From positions 1-64,000 of the forward strand of contig NZ_JAIELN010000003.1 in the NCBI RefSeq assembly GCF_019753045.1: DNA of 64,000 nt. The letters run 5' to 3'. The DNA comes from Hyphomicrobium sp. Its GTDB lineage: Bacteria > Pseudomonadota > Alphaproteobacteria > Rhizobiales > Hyphomicrobiaceae. Both the position numbers and the translations under genes were made by a program. The notes under the pieces are model-generated. The model did no database searches. It was given only the letters and a program-made list of their open reading frames with translations, and was not told where the DNA came from. Shown piece by piece: positions 1 to 7,387 of this stretch; position 1 is the first letter of the stretch; each line of letters starts with the position of its first letter.

Positions 1-756
1 GTAACCGAAGACGCTTTTCTCTAGGGCGGTCTCACCATCTATTGCGACGAGCCTCTGAATTGCTTTGACCAGCACGGGGTCGAGCACGACCACGCGCGGC
101 TTGCCGTTCTTCGTCTTCCGCAAGAGCGCGCGGGGGCCCCCCTCATGGTCGAGCATGAGGTCGCCAATGGTCAGATTGCACATCTCTGACACACGGGCGC
201 CTGTCGTCGTCAAAAAGAACACTGCGGCGGCGATCCGAAAATGCGCGGCATTAAAAAACTCGGGGAACCATCCCCGAGGGGCATACTCGACCGTTTTCCT
301 CTCAACCTTTGGAGCCTCGAACGAGATCGGCGGGAGATTATGAGCCCTTGTGCCTTTGCGGAGGGCTGCGTTGAGCGGCGTGTAGAAAAACCGCTTCACG
401 CTTGCTGGGGTCAGGTGACCGTACTTCTCAAGCGCGAATGTCGTCACTTTGTCAGCGGTGATATCGCGGATGCGCATCGGCCCGAAGTGCTCAAGGATGG
501 TCGACATAAATCGCTTCTCGCCGCCCTTTTCCAAATAGATCAAGCAGCATTCGGCGAACGTCAGGCTGTAGCCGGATCCGTGGATTTCCCGCTCAATCAC
601 TTCCTGGCGCAGCTTGTCGCGGTAGGTTTCGGCGTCGCGGCGGCGAGTAAAGCCCGTGCTTTCTCTAACGCGGACTCCTTGCGCCCGACCCGGGACTTTG
701 ACCGTCCCGGTGACTTGCCAGATGCCGGCACGGAGGTCGAGCTTGAGGTCGGACAT
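1..756 (-). CDS. int: Tyrosine-type site-specific integrase, C-terminus beyond window
   Basis: The minus strand is open from an ATG at 756 to the window edge, 252 codons. The first ~60 residues look like an Arm-type DNA-binding segment (start MSDLKLDLRAGIWQVTG), followed by a SAM-like core-binding region (LTFAECCLIYLEKG, around residues 70-140). The catalytic domain then shows the first active-site arginine in TTTGARVSEMCNL (around residue 197) and the beta-hairpin RKTKNGKPRVVVL. The remaining catalytic residues (HxxR, H/W, Tyr) lie left of the window. The first 160 bp overlap an upstream HTH gene in another frame, a common int/xis arrangement. Transcription runs toward the left edge, where an intact tRNA gene is expected if this enzyme mobilises the island that ends at the tRNA-Val remnant near 35.7 kb. 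Family is secure; the link to that attR is inference. Confidence 0.85.
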   Translation of the reverse strand, partial: MSDLKLDLRAGIWQVTGTVKVPGRAQGVRVRESTGFTRRRDAETYRDKLRQEVIEREIHGSGYSLTFAECCLIYLEKGGEKRFMSTILEHFGPMRIRDITADKVTTFALEKYGHLTPASVKRFFYTPLNAALRKGTRAHNLPPISFEAPKVERKTVEYAPRGWFPEFFNAAHFRIAAAVFFLTTTGARVSEMCNLTIGDLMLDHEGGPRALLRKTKNGKPRVVVLDPVLVKAIQRLVAIDGETALEKSVFGY

Positions 757-1109
757 GTTTTCAGTGTCTCGATGAATGCCAAGAGTTGAAGCGCGTCGAG
801 TTTGATCTGGTGACCGTGACGATAGCAGAGTCCGAGTCCGCGAACGCGTTCCCGAAACACGCGTTCCGACATTTTGATCGGCAGCTGCCTAAGGCACTCT
901 GCCGGCGTGAAATAACGGTTCGGTTTCGCTTGCGGCAGCGGCGAGCGTTCAACGGTCAAGGCATTTGTCGGAACATGTTTGGTGCGCGCGCATTGACGTG
1001 ATCCGCGCATGCGGTCGCGAATGATATTTGGCCCGGCTGCGCCGATGAGCTTGCACAGTCGGCGTTGTTCCTGAGGTCTGTGCGAAAACTTCATGCTGTA
1101 GCAACTCAT
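597..1109 (-). CDS. Excisionase-like helix-turn-helix protein overlapping the integrase gene
   Basis: An open frame of up to 170 aa lies directly upstream of the integrase and overlaps its first 160 bp out of frame. The middle part (YFTPAECLRQLPIKMSERVF and the following RERVRGLGLCYRHGHQIKL) resembles small MerR/excisionase-like HTH modules that act as recombination directionality factors or integrase regulators. The basic tail, rich in K, R and A, is encoded entirely in the overlap. The start is uncertain: the ATG at 1109, one near 1010, or a later one just before the HTH are all possible. The role as excisionase is inferred from position and motif only. A 23-bp palindrome lies upstream at 1329-1351. 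Confidence 0.5.
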   Translation of the reverse strand: MSCYSMKFSHRPQEQRRLCKLIGAAGPNIIRDRMRGSRQCARTKHVPTNALTVERSPLPQAKPNRYFTPAECLRQLPIKMSERVFRERVRGLGLCYRHGHQIKLDALQLLAFIETLKTCPTSSSTSVPASGKSPGRSKSRVGRKESALEKARALLAAATPKPTATSCARK

Positions 1110-1530
1110 CGCAACGGTGTTTTGATTTTCGGAGCGCTATTACGAAGGTTCTTTCTGTTCTGACGCCGTCCATTCTCTCAATCTATCGATCTTCTCCCCT
1201 CGGAATATTTATTCACCTGTCCTTAGCCCGACAAATAGCGTCATCAGCGCCGAATTGGCAATTCCTGCATATCGCAACCGGAATAAACCTGTGAATAAAA
1301 CTGGCGAGAAAACGCCTGCAAAAACAGCAAAGTACAATATTATTGTACTTTCCAAATTCTCGATGCGCTGAATCCGCTGCGGAATTCTAATTTCGGTCCG
1401 ATTTGTTCATCGGCTGCGTATTTTTGAGCTGTCATTCTCGTCGGAATGGAATTCGTCGCTTTTCGCGATATCCGTATTGGGCGGTGCCGCGCGGCAGCGA
1501 ACGCGTGAGCATTCGAATGGGAGTTCCGAC
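1110..1530. other. Intergenic region between excisionase-like gene and hypothetical gene
   Basis: About 420 bp with no convincing gene. It is AT-richer than its surroundings and lies between divergent genes. It holds a perfect palindrome (1329-1351) and a distant 9-bp inverted pair, TTTATTCAC at 1208-1216 and GTGAATAAA at 1291-1299. This is a plausible divergent promoter and operator region for the integration module. Confidence 0.5.
1329..1351. promoter_or_regulatory. 23-bp perfect palindrome, candidate operator
   Basis: AAAGTACAAT (1329-1338) and ATTGTACTTT (1342-1351) are perfect 10-bp inverted arms around a 3-bp centre. The site lies between the minus-strand excisionase-like gene and the plus-strand hypothetical gene, where an element's repressor or excisionase would bind. 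No T-run follows, so a terminator is less likely. The binding protein is unknown. Confidence 0.55.
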
Positions 1531-2526
1531 ATGGGGGATACGCCAAGCGACGCCGAAGACGTCGTTAAAGGCTCGATACGATCGGACCGTGAAGTTTTTG
1601 CGTCCGGACCTGATACGTCCCTGGAGACCAACGGACCTGATCTGGGATCCCGCACTTGGCTACGTCACTTCCCGGATGGGCTGTCCTCGCGGAACGCGAA
1701 TGGTGATGTACCATGGGTCGATTGGCATCGCGGGCGGGATGCTGATCTCCTCCGGCAAATCGCCGCTGCAGGTGGACTGGTATCGGACTCGGGCGCAAAA
1801 ACGTTGATCAATCTGAGAGCGTGGCGCGCCCAGATCGAGCACGTATACATCTCGCTGGCGTCGTCCAATCCCGGATTGTACGGAGCAGGCCTTCTGCGAT
1901 TGATGCTCGCGGAGCGCTCCTTCAAGAACAGGCCGAACGACCCGAACGTGATTGAGCGGTGCGAGGTTCGAACCTCAAAGCGGCCGAGGGGCGTGGTCCC
2001 AAGGGGCGCCGATGGCAAAAGCACCGATGCGAAGCTTCCGGGGCCGCTGGCGGTGCGATCGGGCCTCTCGCCGTGGATGGTCTACGCCTTGAACAAAAAG
2101 CGAAGCGATGCCAGCCTCCTGACCGTCAAAAAGAGCAATCAGCCTGGATTGAAACGGCAAAAGCCCAATCAATACGTATTCCCAGACGACCTGCTCGGCG
2201 AGGTCCAGCGGCACATTCAGACGGGAAAATTTCGGTTGTCCGCCGAAATTCCCGTGGCGACGTTCATTCTAAGGAAGTTTCACCGCGCGAAAGGATTCGC
2301 CGAGTTTTCCCGTAACGATCTGACGACGGCAGGCCTCGCGTCGTTGGCCTGGGCTGACAAGGGATTGAAGCGGCTTCTCAGCCAATACGACGGCGACGGC
2401 AAATGCGTGAAGCGCGGGATTTTCGCGGCTATCGGCTACGGGCGGGTCACGTTGCCGGAGCTGGTTGAAGAGGGACGATTCAATGCTATTGACGCTTCGA
2501 AAATATGGGTCGCTCCGGAAACTTAA
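1531..2526 (+). CDS. Hypothetical protein of the island, possibly a truncated gene
   Basis: 331 aa from the ATG at 1531, which has GGGAG seven bases upstream; a TTG at 1477 is an in-frame alternative. I recognise no family. The N-terminal ~60 residues are polar. A middle stretch (LINLRAWRAQIEHVYISL) and the C-terminus (GLASLAWADKGLKRLLSQYDG, then VTLPELVEEGRF) look like folded protein, and third-position GC and codon choice fit a real gene. The same frame continues past the TAA at 2524-2526 for 60 codons with repeated NPA tripeptides, and past a second TAA at 2707 to 2862, suggesting a longer ancestral protein cut by nonsense mutations. The position next to the integration module suggests an element-encoded protein; no function is proposed. 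Confidence 0.5.
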   Translation: MGDTPSDAEDVVKGSIRSDREVFASGPDTSLETNGPDLGSRTWLRHFPDGLSSRNANGDVPWVDWHRGRDADLLRQIAAAGGLVSDSGAKTLINLRAWRAQIEHVYISLASSNPGLYGAGLLRLMLAERSFKNRPNDPNVIERCEVRTSKRPRGVVPRGADGKSTDAKLPGPLAVRSGLSPWMVYALNKKRSDASLLTVKKSNQPGLKRQKPNQYVFPDDLLGEVQRHIQTGKFRLSAEIPVATFILRKFHRAKGFAEFSRNDLTTAGLASLAWADKGLKRLLSQYDGDGKCVKRGIFAAIGYGRVTLPELVEEGRFNAIDASKIWVAPET

Positions 2527-2862
2527 TCCGGCGATCTCCGAGCGAATTTGGTCGCCCGGACCGCTAACCCGGCGGTCAACCCGGAAGCCCAACCCGGCGC
2601 CGGCGAGAGCCCAACCCAGGTTTGCCGAGAACCTCACCCAGTCCAGATACTGGCGCCTAACCCGGCTCTCGCCCCAGTGCCTAACCCGGCTTTCGTGCCG
2701 AGAAGCTAACCCGTAGAACAGTATGCAGGTCTATCTGAACTGCAAGAAGCGATCGAACATCGAGAAGAGGCGGTGAATCGCTCGAAGGTTTTCAACCGCG
2801 AGAAGACAGTACCGCACATCGTCGTCACGAGCCGCTGCTACCCTTCCAGTTCCGTTAAGTGA
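2527..2862 (+). pseudogene. In-frame continuation of the preceding gene with Asn-Pro-Ala repeats
   Basis: Directly after the TAA at 2524, the same frame reads on to another TAA at 2707-2709 and then to a TGA at 2860-2862. The first segment contains NPAVNPEAQPG, then APNPALAPVPNPAF, which explains the striking DNA-level repetition of YAACCCGG (copies near 2565, 2577, 2590, 2612, 2657, 2681 and 2706). The second segment (LSELQEAIEHREEAVNRS) is helix-like. Either this is a decayed 3' part of the upstream gene or the frame is coincidental; the regular third-position pattern favours decay. Confidence is low. Confidence 0.35.
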
Positions 2863-3414
2863 ACAGCTCTACCCGTCTCCGGCTCCGGCAGGCCGTCGCC
2901 TTCGTCGGGCTCTTCCGCGACTACCCCAAATATCGCGATTGCGCGAAGGAAGCTGAACATCCTGAACACCCCTGCGCGCGTGCGCGCGTAACCGGCTACG
3001 CTTCCAAAGCTGCGCGAGAGCGATCTAAGGCGCCTCACGAAAAGTTTTGCGCCGTTTCATCAGATTTACCGATTACCGCGATTGTGGCCGCATTTGTCGC
3101 TTGCCCGTATTTCGCGTCAAAGGCCTTTGGTGGCTTTGCTGGCGACCGATCCTTACCGCCGCTAGTCAGGTAGCGGACATATCGATGCGGCCGCTCCTGT
3201 CGCCACCAGTGCTCGCCAAGGGCCGTTCCATAACCCGGCGAGCGACAAACATGTCGTCTTCAAACTTTGGCCGACATAACGCTATCGGAACAGGACGTGC
3301 TCTGCCGAGCTCACGCCGTTGCTTTCGGCGTCCCATGTCATTCAAGCCATTCTCTGAATTCACCAAGAGGTGAACCGTCCTGGAAGTTAGCTGGGACGAG
3401 AAAAACGAATACCT
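2863..3414. other. Gene-poor stretch
   Basis: About 550 bp in which short open frames occur on both strands but none has a credible ribosome-binding site, motif or codon pattern. It sits downstream of the decayed hypothetical gene and of the converging DUF488-like operon, and may be remnant DNA. Confidence 0.4.
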
Positions 3415-3918
3415 CTATTTGCTGCCGAATAGGTCGTGCTGCGCCGGTGCATCCCGACGAAATGCCGGATGCAATTTCGGATGCGCGGCGCAGCAACCTT
3501 GCTGTCCAAACTCGCTCACTCGAAGTGCGAGCGTCTCATAGAGCCAGAGAGCCACGAGACCTCGATGGCACCACGGAGACTCCGGCGTCGGCGGCTCGAA
3601 ACATAAGAGGGCCACGGTCCTTCGTTCGGCCATCCCTTCGAGGTCGGCGATGACGCGCTTGGGATCGAGCCGGTTCAATATCTCATCGTTGTAACGGCGC
3701 CGAAATTCATCGGGCGACAGATCTCGAAACCAGCTTCCCGGCGCCAAAGCAGGGTAGCGACGATAACCTGCCTGTCGGCGGGGCGCGCCCCGCGAAATTC
3801 CAACGCGGCAATACTGGGTCGGATCAAGCTGAACGGACCAGGACGAAGTTACAATCCTCGGGCTCGAGGAAGAGATGGACGTTGGATTCTGAGGATCCTT
3901 CCCCAAGCCGAAGGTCAT
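3415..3918 (-). CDS. DUF488-like protein
   Basis: 167 aa. The core WFRDLSPDEFRRRYND followed by LLCFEPPTPESPWCHR matches DUF488, a small family whose hallmark is a Cys/Glu...CHR signature and whose biochemical function is not established. The ATG at 3918 overlaps the stop of the preceding 95-aa gene (ATGA), so it is translationally coupled and is the last gene of a three-gene operon headed by a tyrosine recombinase. The first ~50 residues are polar and Arg/Ser-rich. The family call is good; the role beside the recombinase is unknown. Confidence 0.6.
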   Translation of the reverse strand: MTFGLGKDPQNPTSISSSSPRIVTSSWSVQLDPTQYCRVGISRGAPRRQAGYRRYPALAPGSWFRDLSPDEFRRRYNDEILNRLDPKRVIADLEGMAERRTVALLCFEPPTPESPWCHRGLVALWLYETLALRVSEFGQQGCCAAHPKLHPAFRRDAPAQHDLFGSK

Positions 3919-4202
3919 TGTTCCTCCTCGTTGTCGGAACCGTCGGGCTCGTCTTCGAGAGCTACGTCCAGCATTCTTGCTATTGTTGACGACGCCACAT
4001 GAAGTGCCCCGATCAGACTCGCCGCGTGTCCCTTGACCATCTTCATCGCGAGCTCGGGCGGGCCGTTTCCAACGCTCAACGCGACGAGACTTTGCAGCTC
4101 TCCAGACTTTGCCTTCTCCAAGAGCTCTGCGAGCGTGTCGATAATATCCGCATCAGGCCCCTCGGGGCGGTGAGCTCGAGGAAACCGAACGACTGTTGTC
4201 AT
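3915..4202 (-). CDS. Small acidic-tailed hypothetical protein
   Basis: 95 aa, not recognised. A helical body (DIIDTLAELLEKAKSGELQSL, then HAASLIGALHVASSTIARML) is followed by a strongly acidic end rich in D and E. Both ends overlap neighbours by four bases (ATGA): the recombinase stop upstream and the DUF488-like start downstream. Tight coupling implies the three proteins are made together. An accessory role in recombination or regulation is possible but unsupported by any motif. Confidence 0.55.
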   Translation of the reverse strand: MTTVVRFPRAHRPEGPDADIIDTLAELLEKAKSGELQSLVALSVGNGPPELAMKMVKGHAASLIGALHVASSTIARMLDVALEDEPDGSDNEEEQ

Positions 4203-5254
4203 TCTTTGCCTCCCGGCGCCTTAAGACCCACTCCTGCAAGCCGGTGCGGTGACGCCCGGAGTTGGTCCGCGCGCTGGGAGTAGCGCGCCGGCATGATCAT
4301 GGATCGGTGTCGGGTAACGCTTGCGATAGATCGGATGTCGGCACCTGCCTCTGCTGCCGATACGCAAAAGCCAACCCGAAGCGAATGACCAGAAAAACGT
4401 GCAGCTTCAAATTCAGCGAAGCAGCTCTGCGCGCCGTTCTTCGAACGGCTGTGCTTAGCGATGCGGGTCTTTACGATTGCCGCGACGGTCTGAGCTGAAA
4501 GACGGCCTTGGATCTTGCCCGCTTTTGACACCCGCTGAAATACCGGTTGCCCGGGTTCGACGCCGGCAGCGACAAGCCAGGCTTCGATTGCCGATGCGGC
4601 CAAAGTCAGCTCGTCTCGCGGGACTGAGACAACTTCTGACATCCCGCGTGAGGTCTTCGAGATCGCGAACGTGATTTGGATCGTCGCCGGGGCGAGGCTG
4701 AGCACGCCGGTGCCACGTTGCTTTCCTTGGCCCAATAGCTGGAAGTCGAGACCGACGACCTCTGAACGTCGGAGGGCGAAGGCGTAGCCGATCGCGAGAA
4801 CGGCCGCGTCACGAAGATCACGAGGCGAAGGATTGCCTTCAGCAATCGCGGCCAGGATGCCTGCCAGGGTGCTTCCGCGCAACGGTTCGACTTGCTCGGG
4901 CAGTCGATAGTCCGCATTGGCGATGCCGCGCATCACGAGGCGAATTGGAGGAGCCGATGTATCGAACGACCAGCCCTTTGCTGCATGTCCCGCTCTCAAC
5001 GCGGCGATAGCGGTCCTCAACGTTGAAATGCTTTTGCCAGCAGTAGCTAGCTCTGCAAGGAAGTTGGCGACGTCGATTGCGTTGGCAGGCTCGAGGTCCA
5101 TAAGGCCCCGCCATTGGAGCCACTGTTTGAGGGCCGTCGCATATTGTCTGCGCGTGCCAGAGCGGAATGATTTCGCTGCGTATTGACGTGCGCCCTCCGA
5201 CAGTCGGGCCGAGTTGAATTGAGAGATCTCTGATATGGGCGAGGCGTCCAACAT
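4199..5254 (-). CDS. Tyrosine recombinase / phage-integrase family protein
   Basis: 351 aa with a SAM-like N-terminal core-binding domain (RRQYATALKQWLQWRG, around residues 35-110) and a C-terminal catalytic domain. Catalytic boxes are visible: arginine in FALRRSEVVGLD, then HSLRVG, TRHRS and the nucleophilic tyrosine in ARYSQRAD. The usual GH dipeptide is RH here, which is tolerated in the family. It lacks an Arm-type N-terminus, resembling XerC/D-like recombinases of mobile cassettes more than classical phage integrases. It heads a coupled operon with a 95-aa protein and a DUF488-like protein. The upstream region holds one copy of an imperfect direct repeat whose partner lies beyond the defence cassette. 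Confidence 0.85.
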   Translation of the reverse strand: MLDASPISEISQFNSARLSEGARQYAAKSFRSGTRRQYATALKQWLQWRGLMDLEPANAIDVANFLAELATAGKSISTLRTAIAALRAGHAAKGWSFDTSAPPIRLVMRGIANADYRLPEQVEPLRGSTLAGILAAIAEGNPSPRDLRDAAVLAIGYAFALRRSEVVGLDFQLLGQGKQRGTGVLSLAPATIQITFAISKTSRGMSEVVSVPRDELTLAASAIEAWLVAAGVEPGQPVFQRVSKAGKIQGRLSAQTVAAIVKTRIAKHSRSKNGAQSCFAEFEAARFSGHSLRVGFCVSAAEAGADIRSIASVTRHRSMIMPARYSQRADQLRASPHRLAGVGLKAPGGKE

Positions 5255-5887
5255 TCAATAACTCATTGAAACTCTTAGAGATATTACTATCGATAAGAGA
5301 AATTTTCAATGGGAATTAGGGTTCTGAACGCGAAGAAAATCACACTCTGGCGACGCGAGCGGAATGCCGAGCGCGAATCATGCCACGGCACCGGCCGCTC
5401 ACTAGGTCCGCTAACTGAAGAATCGCAACCTCAGGGCGGATCATGAGTATCCGGCTGCTCCTCGAAGATCCCGTGGGAGTGCAGCTCTACCCGCTCTGGT
5501 ACCTCACCGTGTAAACGGAGAAGCTGCTGCTCTCTGCAATGGCGGAGATCCAGGACGCATCCAAGACGATGTTCCCTGGACTGGCTCGCGCGCCGCGCAC
5601 TCGCCAAAAGGGTGCCGGGCTCTCCGTTCTTTGGTAGGAGCTCCGCGACAACGAACTGATGCGCCCTCGACCGATAGATCCTCGGTCAGAGCCATCCACC
5701 GGACTGCTTTGCAACGCATCAGACACTGCCGTCCCCGGCTTCAACAGTTCAGCGGTTGTCCGTGCAATCCCTGCTTGTTAGGAAGCCATTGCCAGCCGAT
5801 ACTGCGATCGTTCACGATTCGTTGTGGCTGGCTCACGCGCGTATTTGGCGGCGAACGCTGGCTGGCACTGCAGGGGCACATCGGGGT
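5255..5887. other. Intergenic region upstream of the defence cassette, possible gene debris
   Basis: About 630 bp between a minus-strand recombinase and the plus-strand methyltransferase. It contains the left copy of the flanking direct repeat (5291-5320). From the ATG at 5442 a plus-strand frame (MSIRLLLEDPVGVQLYPLWY) runs into a stop at 5512-5514, continues as TEKLLLSAMAEIQDASKTMF and stops again near 5637, which looks like a decayed gene. The promoter of the cassette presumably lies here; I could not pick a convincing -35/-10 pair. Confidence 0.45.
5291..5320 (+). repeat. Left copy of direct repeat flanking the defence cassette
   Basis: CGATAA, then GAAATTTTC, then a GGAAT-AGG tail, aligns with 13,432-13,460 at about 25 of 30 columns including one gap. 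The two copies bracket the methyltransferase-NurA-HerA-Vsr-nuclease block and share orientation. This copy lies 37 bp upstream of the tyrosine recombinase start. It could be a recombination site or a remnant of cassette insertion. Confidence 0.45.
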
Positions 5888-7384
5888 ATGGACGCGCGGG
5901 TGATAAGGCGCAAGCTTGGCCGTCTGGCTGACGGATCGCCTCCTCGCGTCCTTGATCTTTTCTCCGGCTGCGGCGGCCTCTCGCTCGGCTTCTACGCTTC
6001 CGGCGCGCAGATTGCAGCAGCCATCGAGTTCGACCCCGACGCGGCTCGTTCCCACGGCCTCAACTTCCATCGTGGCAATGAGCGCCACTGCAAGGCTCGT
6101 GACATCACCACCACTACGCCCGCGCAGCTTTGCCGCGAGCTGGATCTTGGCGATCCAGCCTCAGCCTTCGATGTGATCGTGGGCGGCCCACCCTGCCAAG
6201 CCTTCGCGCGCGTCGGGCGCTCTAAGCTCCGCGAGGTCGCCGATCATCCGGAAGCCTTCCGACATGATCCGCGCTCCCGCCTCTACATCGAATATCTGGC
6301 CTACGTCGAAGCCTGCCAGCCGCTTGCCGTCGTCCTGGAGAACGTCCCGGACATGCTCAATCACGGCGGGCACAACCTCGCCGAAGAGATCTGCGAAGTG
6401 CTGGGCAGCCGAGGCTATGTTAGCGGGTACACGCTCCTTAACTCCGCCTTCTATGGCGTGCCGCAGATGCGCGAGCGGATGTTCCTGATTGCCCTGCACG
6501 AGAGTGTCGGCCAGGATGTTTGCTTTCCGGCTCCCGACCACACGATCGCTCTCCCTTCGGGTTACGAAGGCACGCGATCAGTAGCGCTCAAAAATCTCGC
6601 CGCCCGCGAGGCGCACTCGCTGCGGTCCCACTTTCAGGCCACTCCGACGGCATCGGCCCGGCTTCCAGTAGCCGTAAGCGCTAAACAGGCTCTGGCTGAT
6701 CTTCCTGTAATCGATGCGCGAGCCCAGCTTGTCTCTGGTAAGCTGCGGCGGGGAGCAAGGCGCTTCGATGAGCCGATGCCCTACGCACCGCCAAGGCGTA
6801 TGAGCACGTATGGGAGGGCAATGCGGAGTTGGCCCGGTTTTGCAGGGCTTCCGCAATTAACTGATCACGTCATCCGCTATTTGCCGCGCGACTACGCCCT
6901 GTTTGCGCGCCTGCAGCCCGGTGATCAGTATCCGGAAGCCTACCAGACCGCTCTCCGGATGTTCGATGAAGCCCTTGCCAAGCTCGCCCGTCAGGATCGC
7001 GCCCCCAAAAAGGGCTCGACAGAATGGTTGGAGCTGAAGGCGAGCATCGTCCCACCCTATGATCCAACTAAGTTCCCCAACAAGTGGCGCAAGATGGAGC
7101 CCGATCTGCCAGCGCGGACGCTCATGGCGCATCTGGGTAAGGACAGCTACAGCCACATCCATTACGACAGCGCGCAGGCGCGGACGATCTCGGTTCGTGA
7201 AGCCGCGCGGCTGCAATCCTTCCCGGACGGCTTCCGCTTCTCAGGGACTATGAATCCCGCCTTCCGACAAATCGGCAACGCAGTGCCGCCGCTGCTCGCA
7301 AAGGCCGTGGCGACGACGGTGCTCAAAGCCTTGATGCCAAAGAGGCGGCAAGCACCCGCCCAGCTCGCGTTCGCCGGAGTCTGA
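5888..7384 (+). CDS. DNA (cytosine-5-)-methyltransferase
   Basis: 498 aa from the ATG at 5888; an in-frame ATG at 5756 would add 44 unconserved residues. It transfers methyl from S-adenosylmethionine to C5 of cytosine in DNA. Motif I is DLFSGCGGLSLGF (around residue 23), motif IV GGPPCQAF with catalytic Cys103, motif VI LENV with Glu151, motif VIII QARTISVREAARLQSFPD (around residue 430), and motif X GNAVPP (around 463). The variable region between VI and VIII is long, about 270 residues, and includes the target-recognition segment, so the site cannot be read from sequence. Its stop is followed after 3 bases by the NurA-domain gene, making it first in a tight operon. It probably marks self DNA for the nucleases downstream. 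Confidence 0.93.
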   Translation: MDARVIRRKLGRLADGSPPRVLDLFSGCGGLSLGFYASGAQIAAAIEFDPDAARSHGLNFHRGNERHCKARDITTTTPAQLCRELDLGDPASAFDVIVGGPPCQAFARVGRSKLREVADHPEAFRHDPRSRLYIEYLAYVEACQPLAVVLENVPDMLNHGGHNLAEEICEVLGSRGYVSGYTLLNSAFYGVPQMRERMFLIALHESVGQDVCFPAPDHTIALPSGYEGTRSVALKNLAAREAHSLRSHFQATPTASARLPVAVSAKQALADLPVIDARAQLVSGKLRRGARRFDEPMPYAPPRRMSTYGRAMRSWPGFAGLPQLTDHVIRYLPRDYALFARLQPGDQYPEAYQTALRMFDEALAKLARQDRAPKKGSTEWLELKASIVPPYDPTKFPNKWRKMEPDLPARTLMAHLGKDSYSHIHYDSAQARTISVREAARLQSFPDGFRFSGTMNPAFRQIGNAVPPLLAKAVATTVLKALMPKRRQAPAQLAFAGV

Positions 7385-7387
7385 GCT

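Noticed and set aside
2564-2713. Seven YAACCCGG words considered as replication iterons or telomere-like repeats
   Set aside because: Spacing is irregular and the words read as NPA codons in frame with the upstream gene, so a coding origin explains them better.
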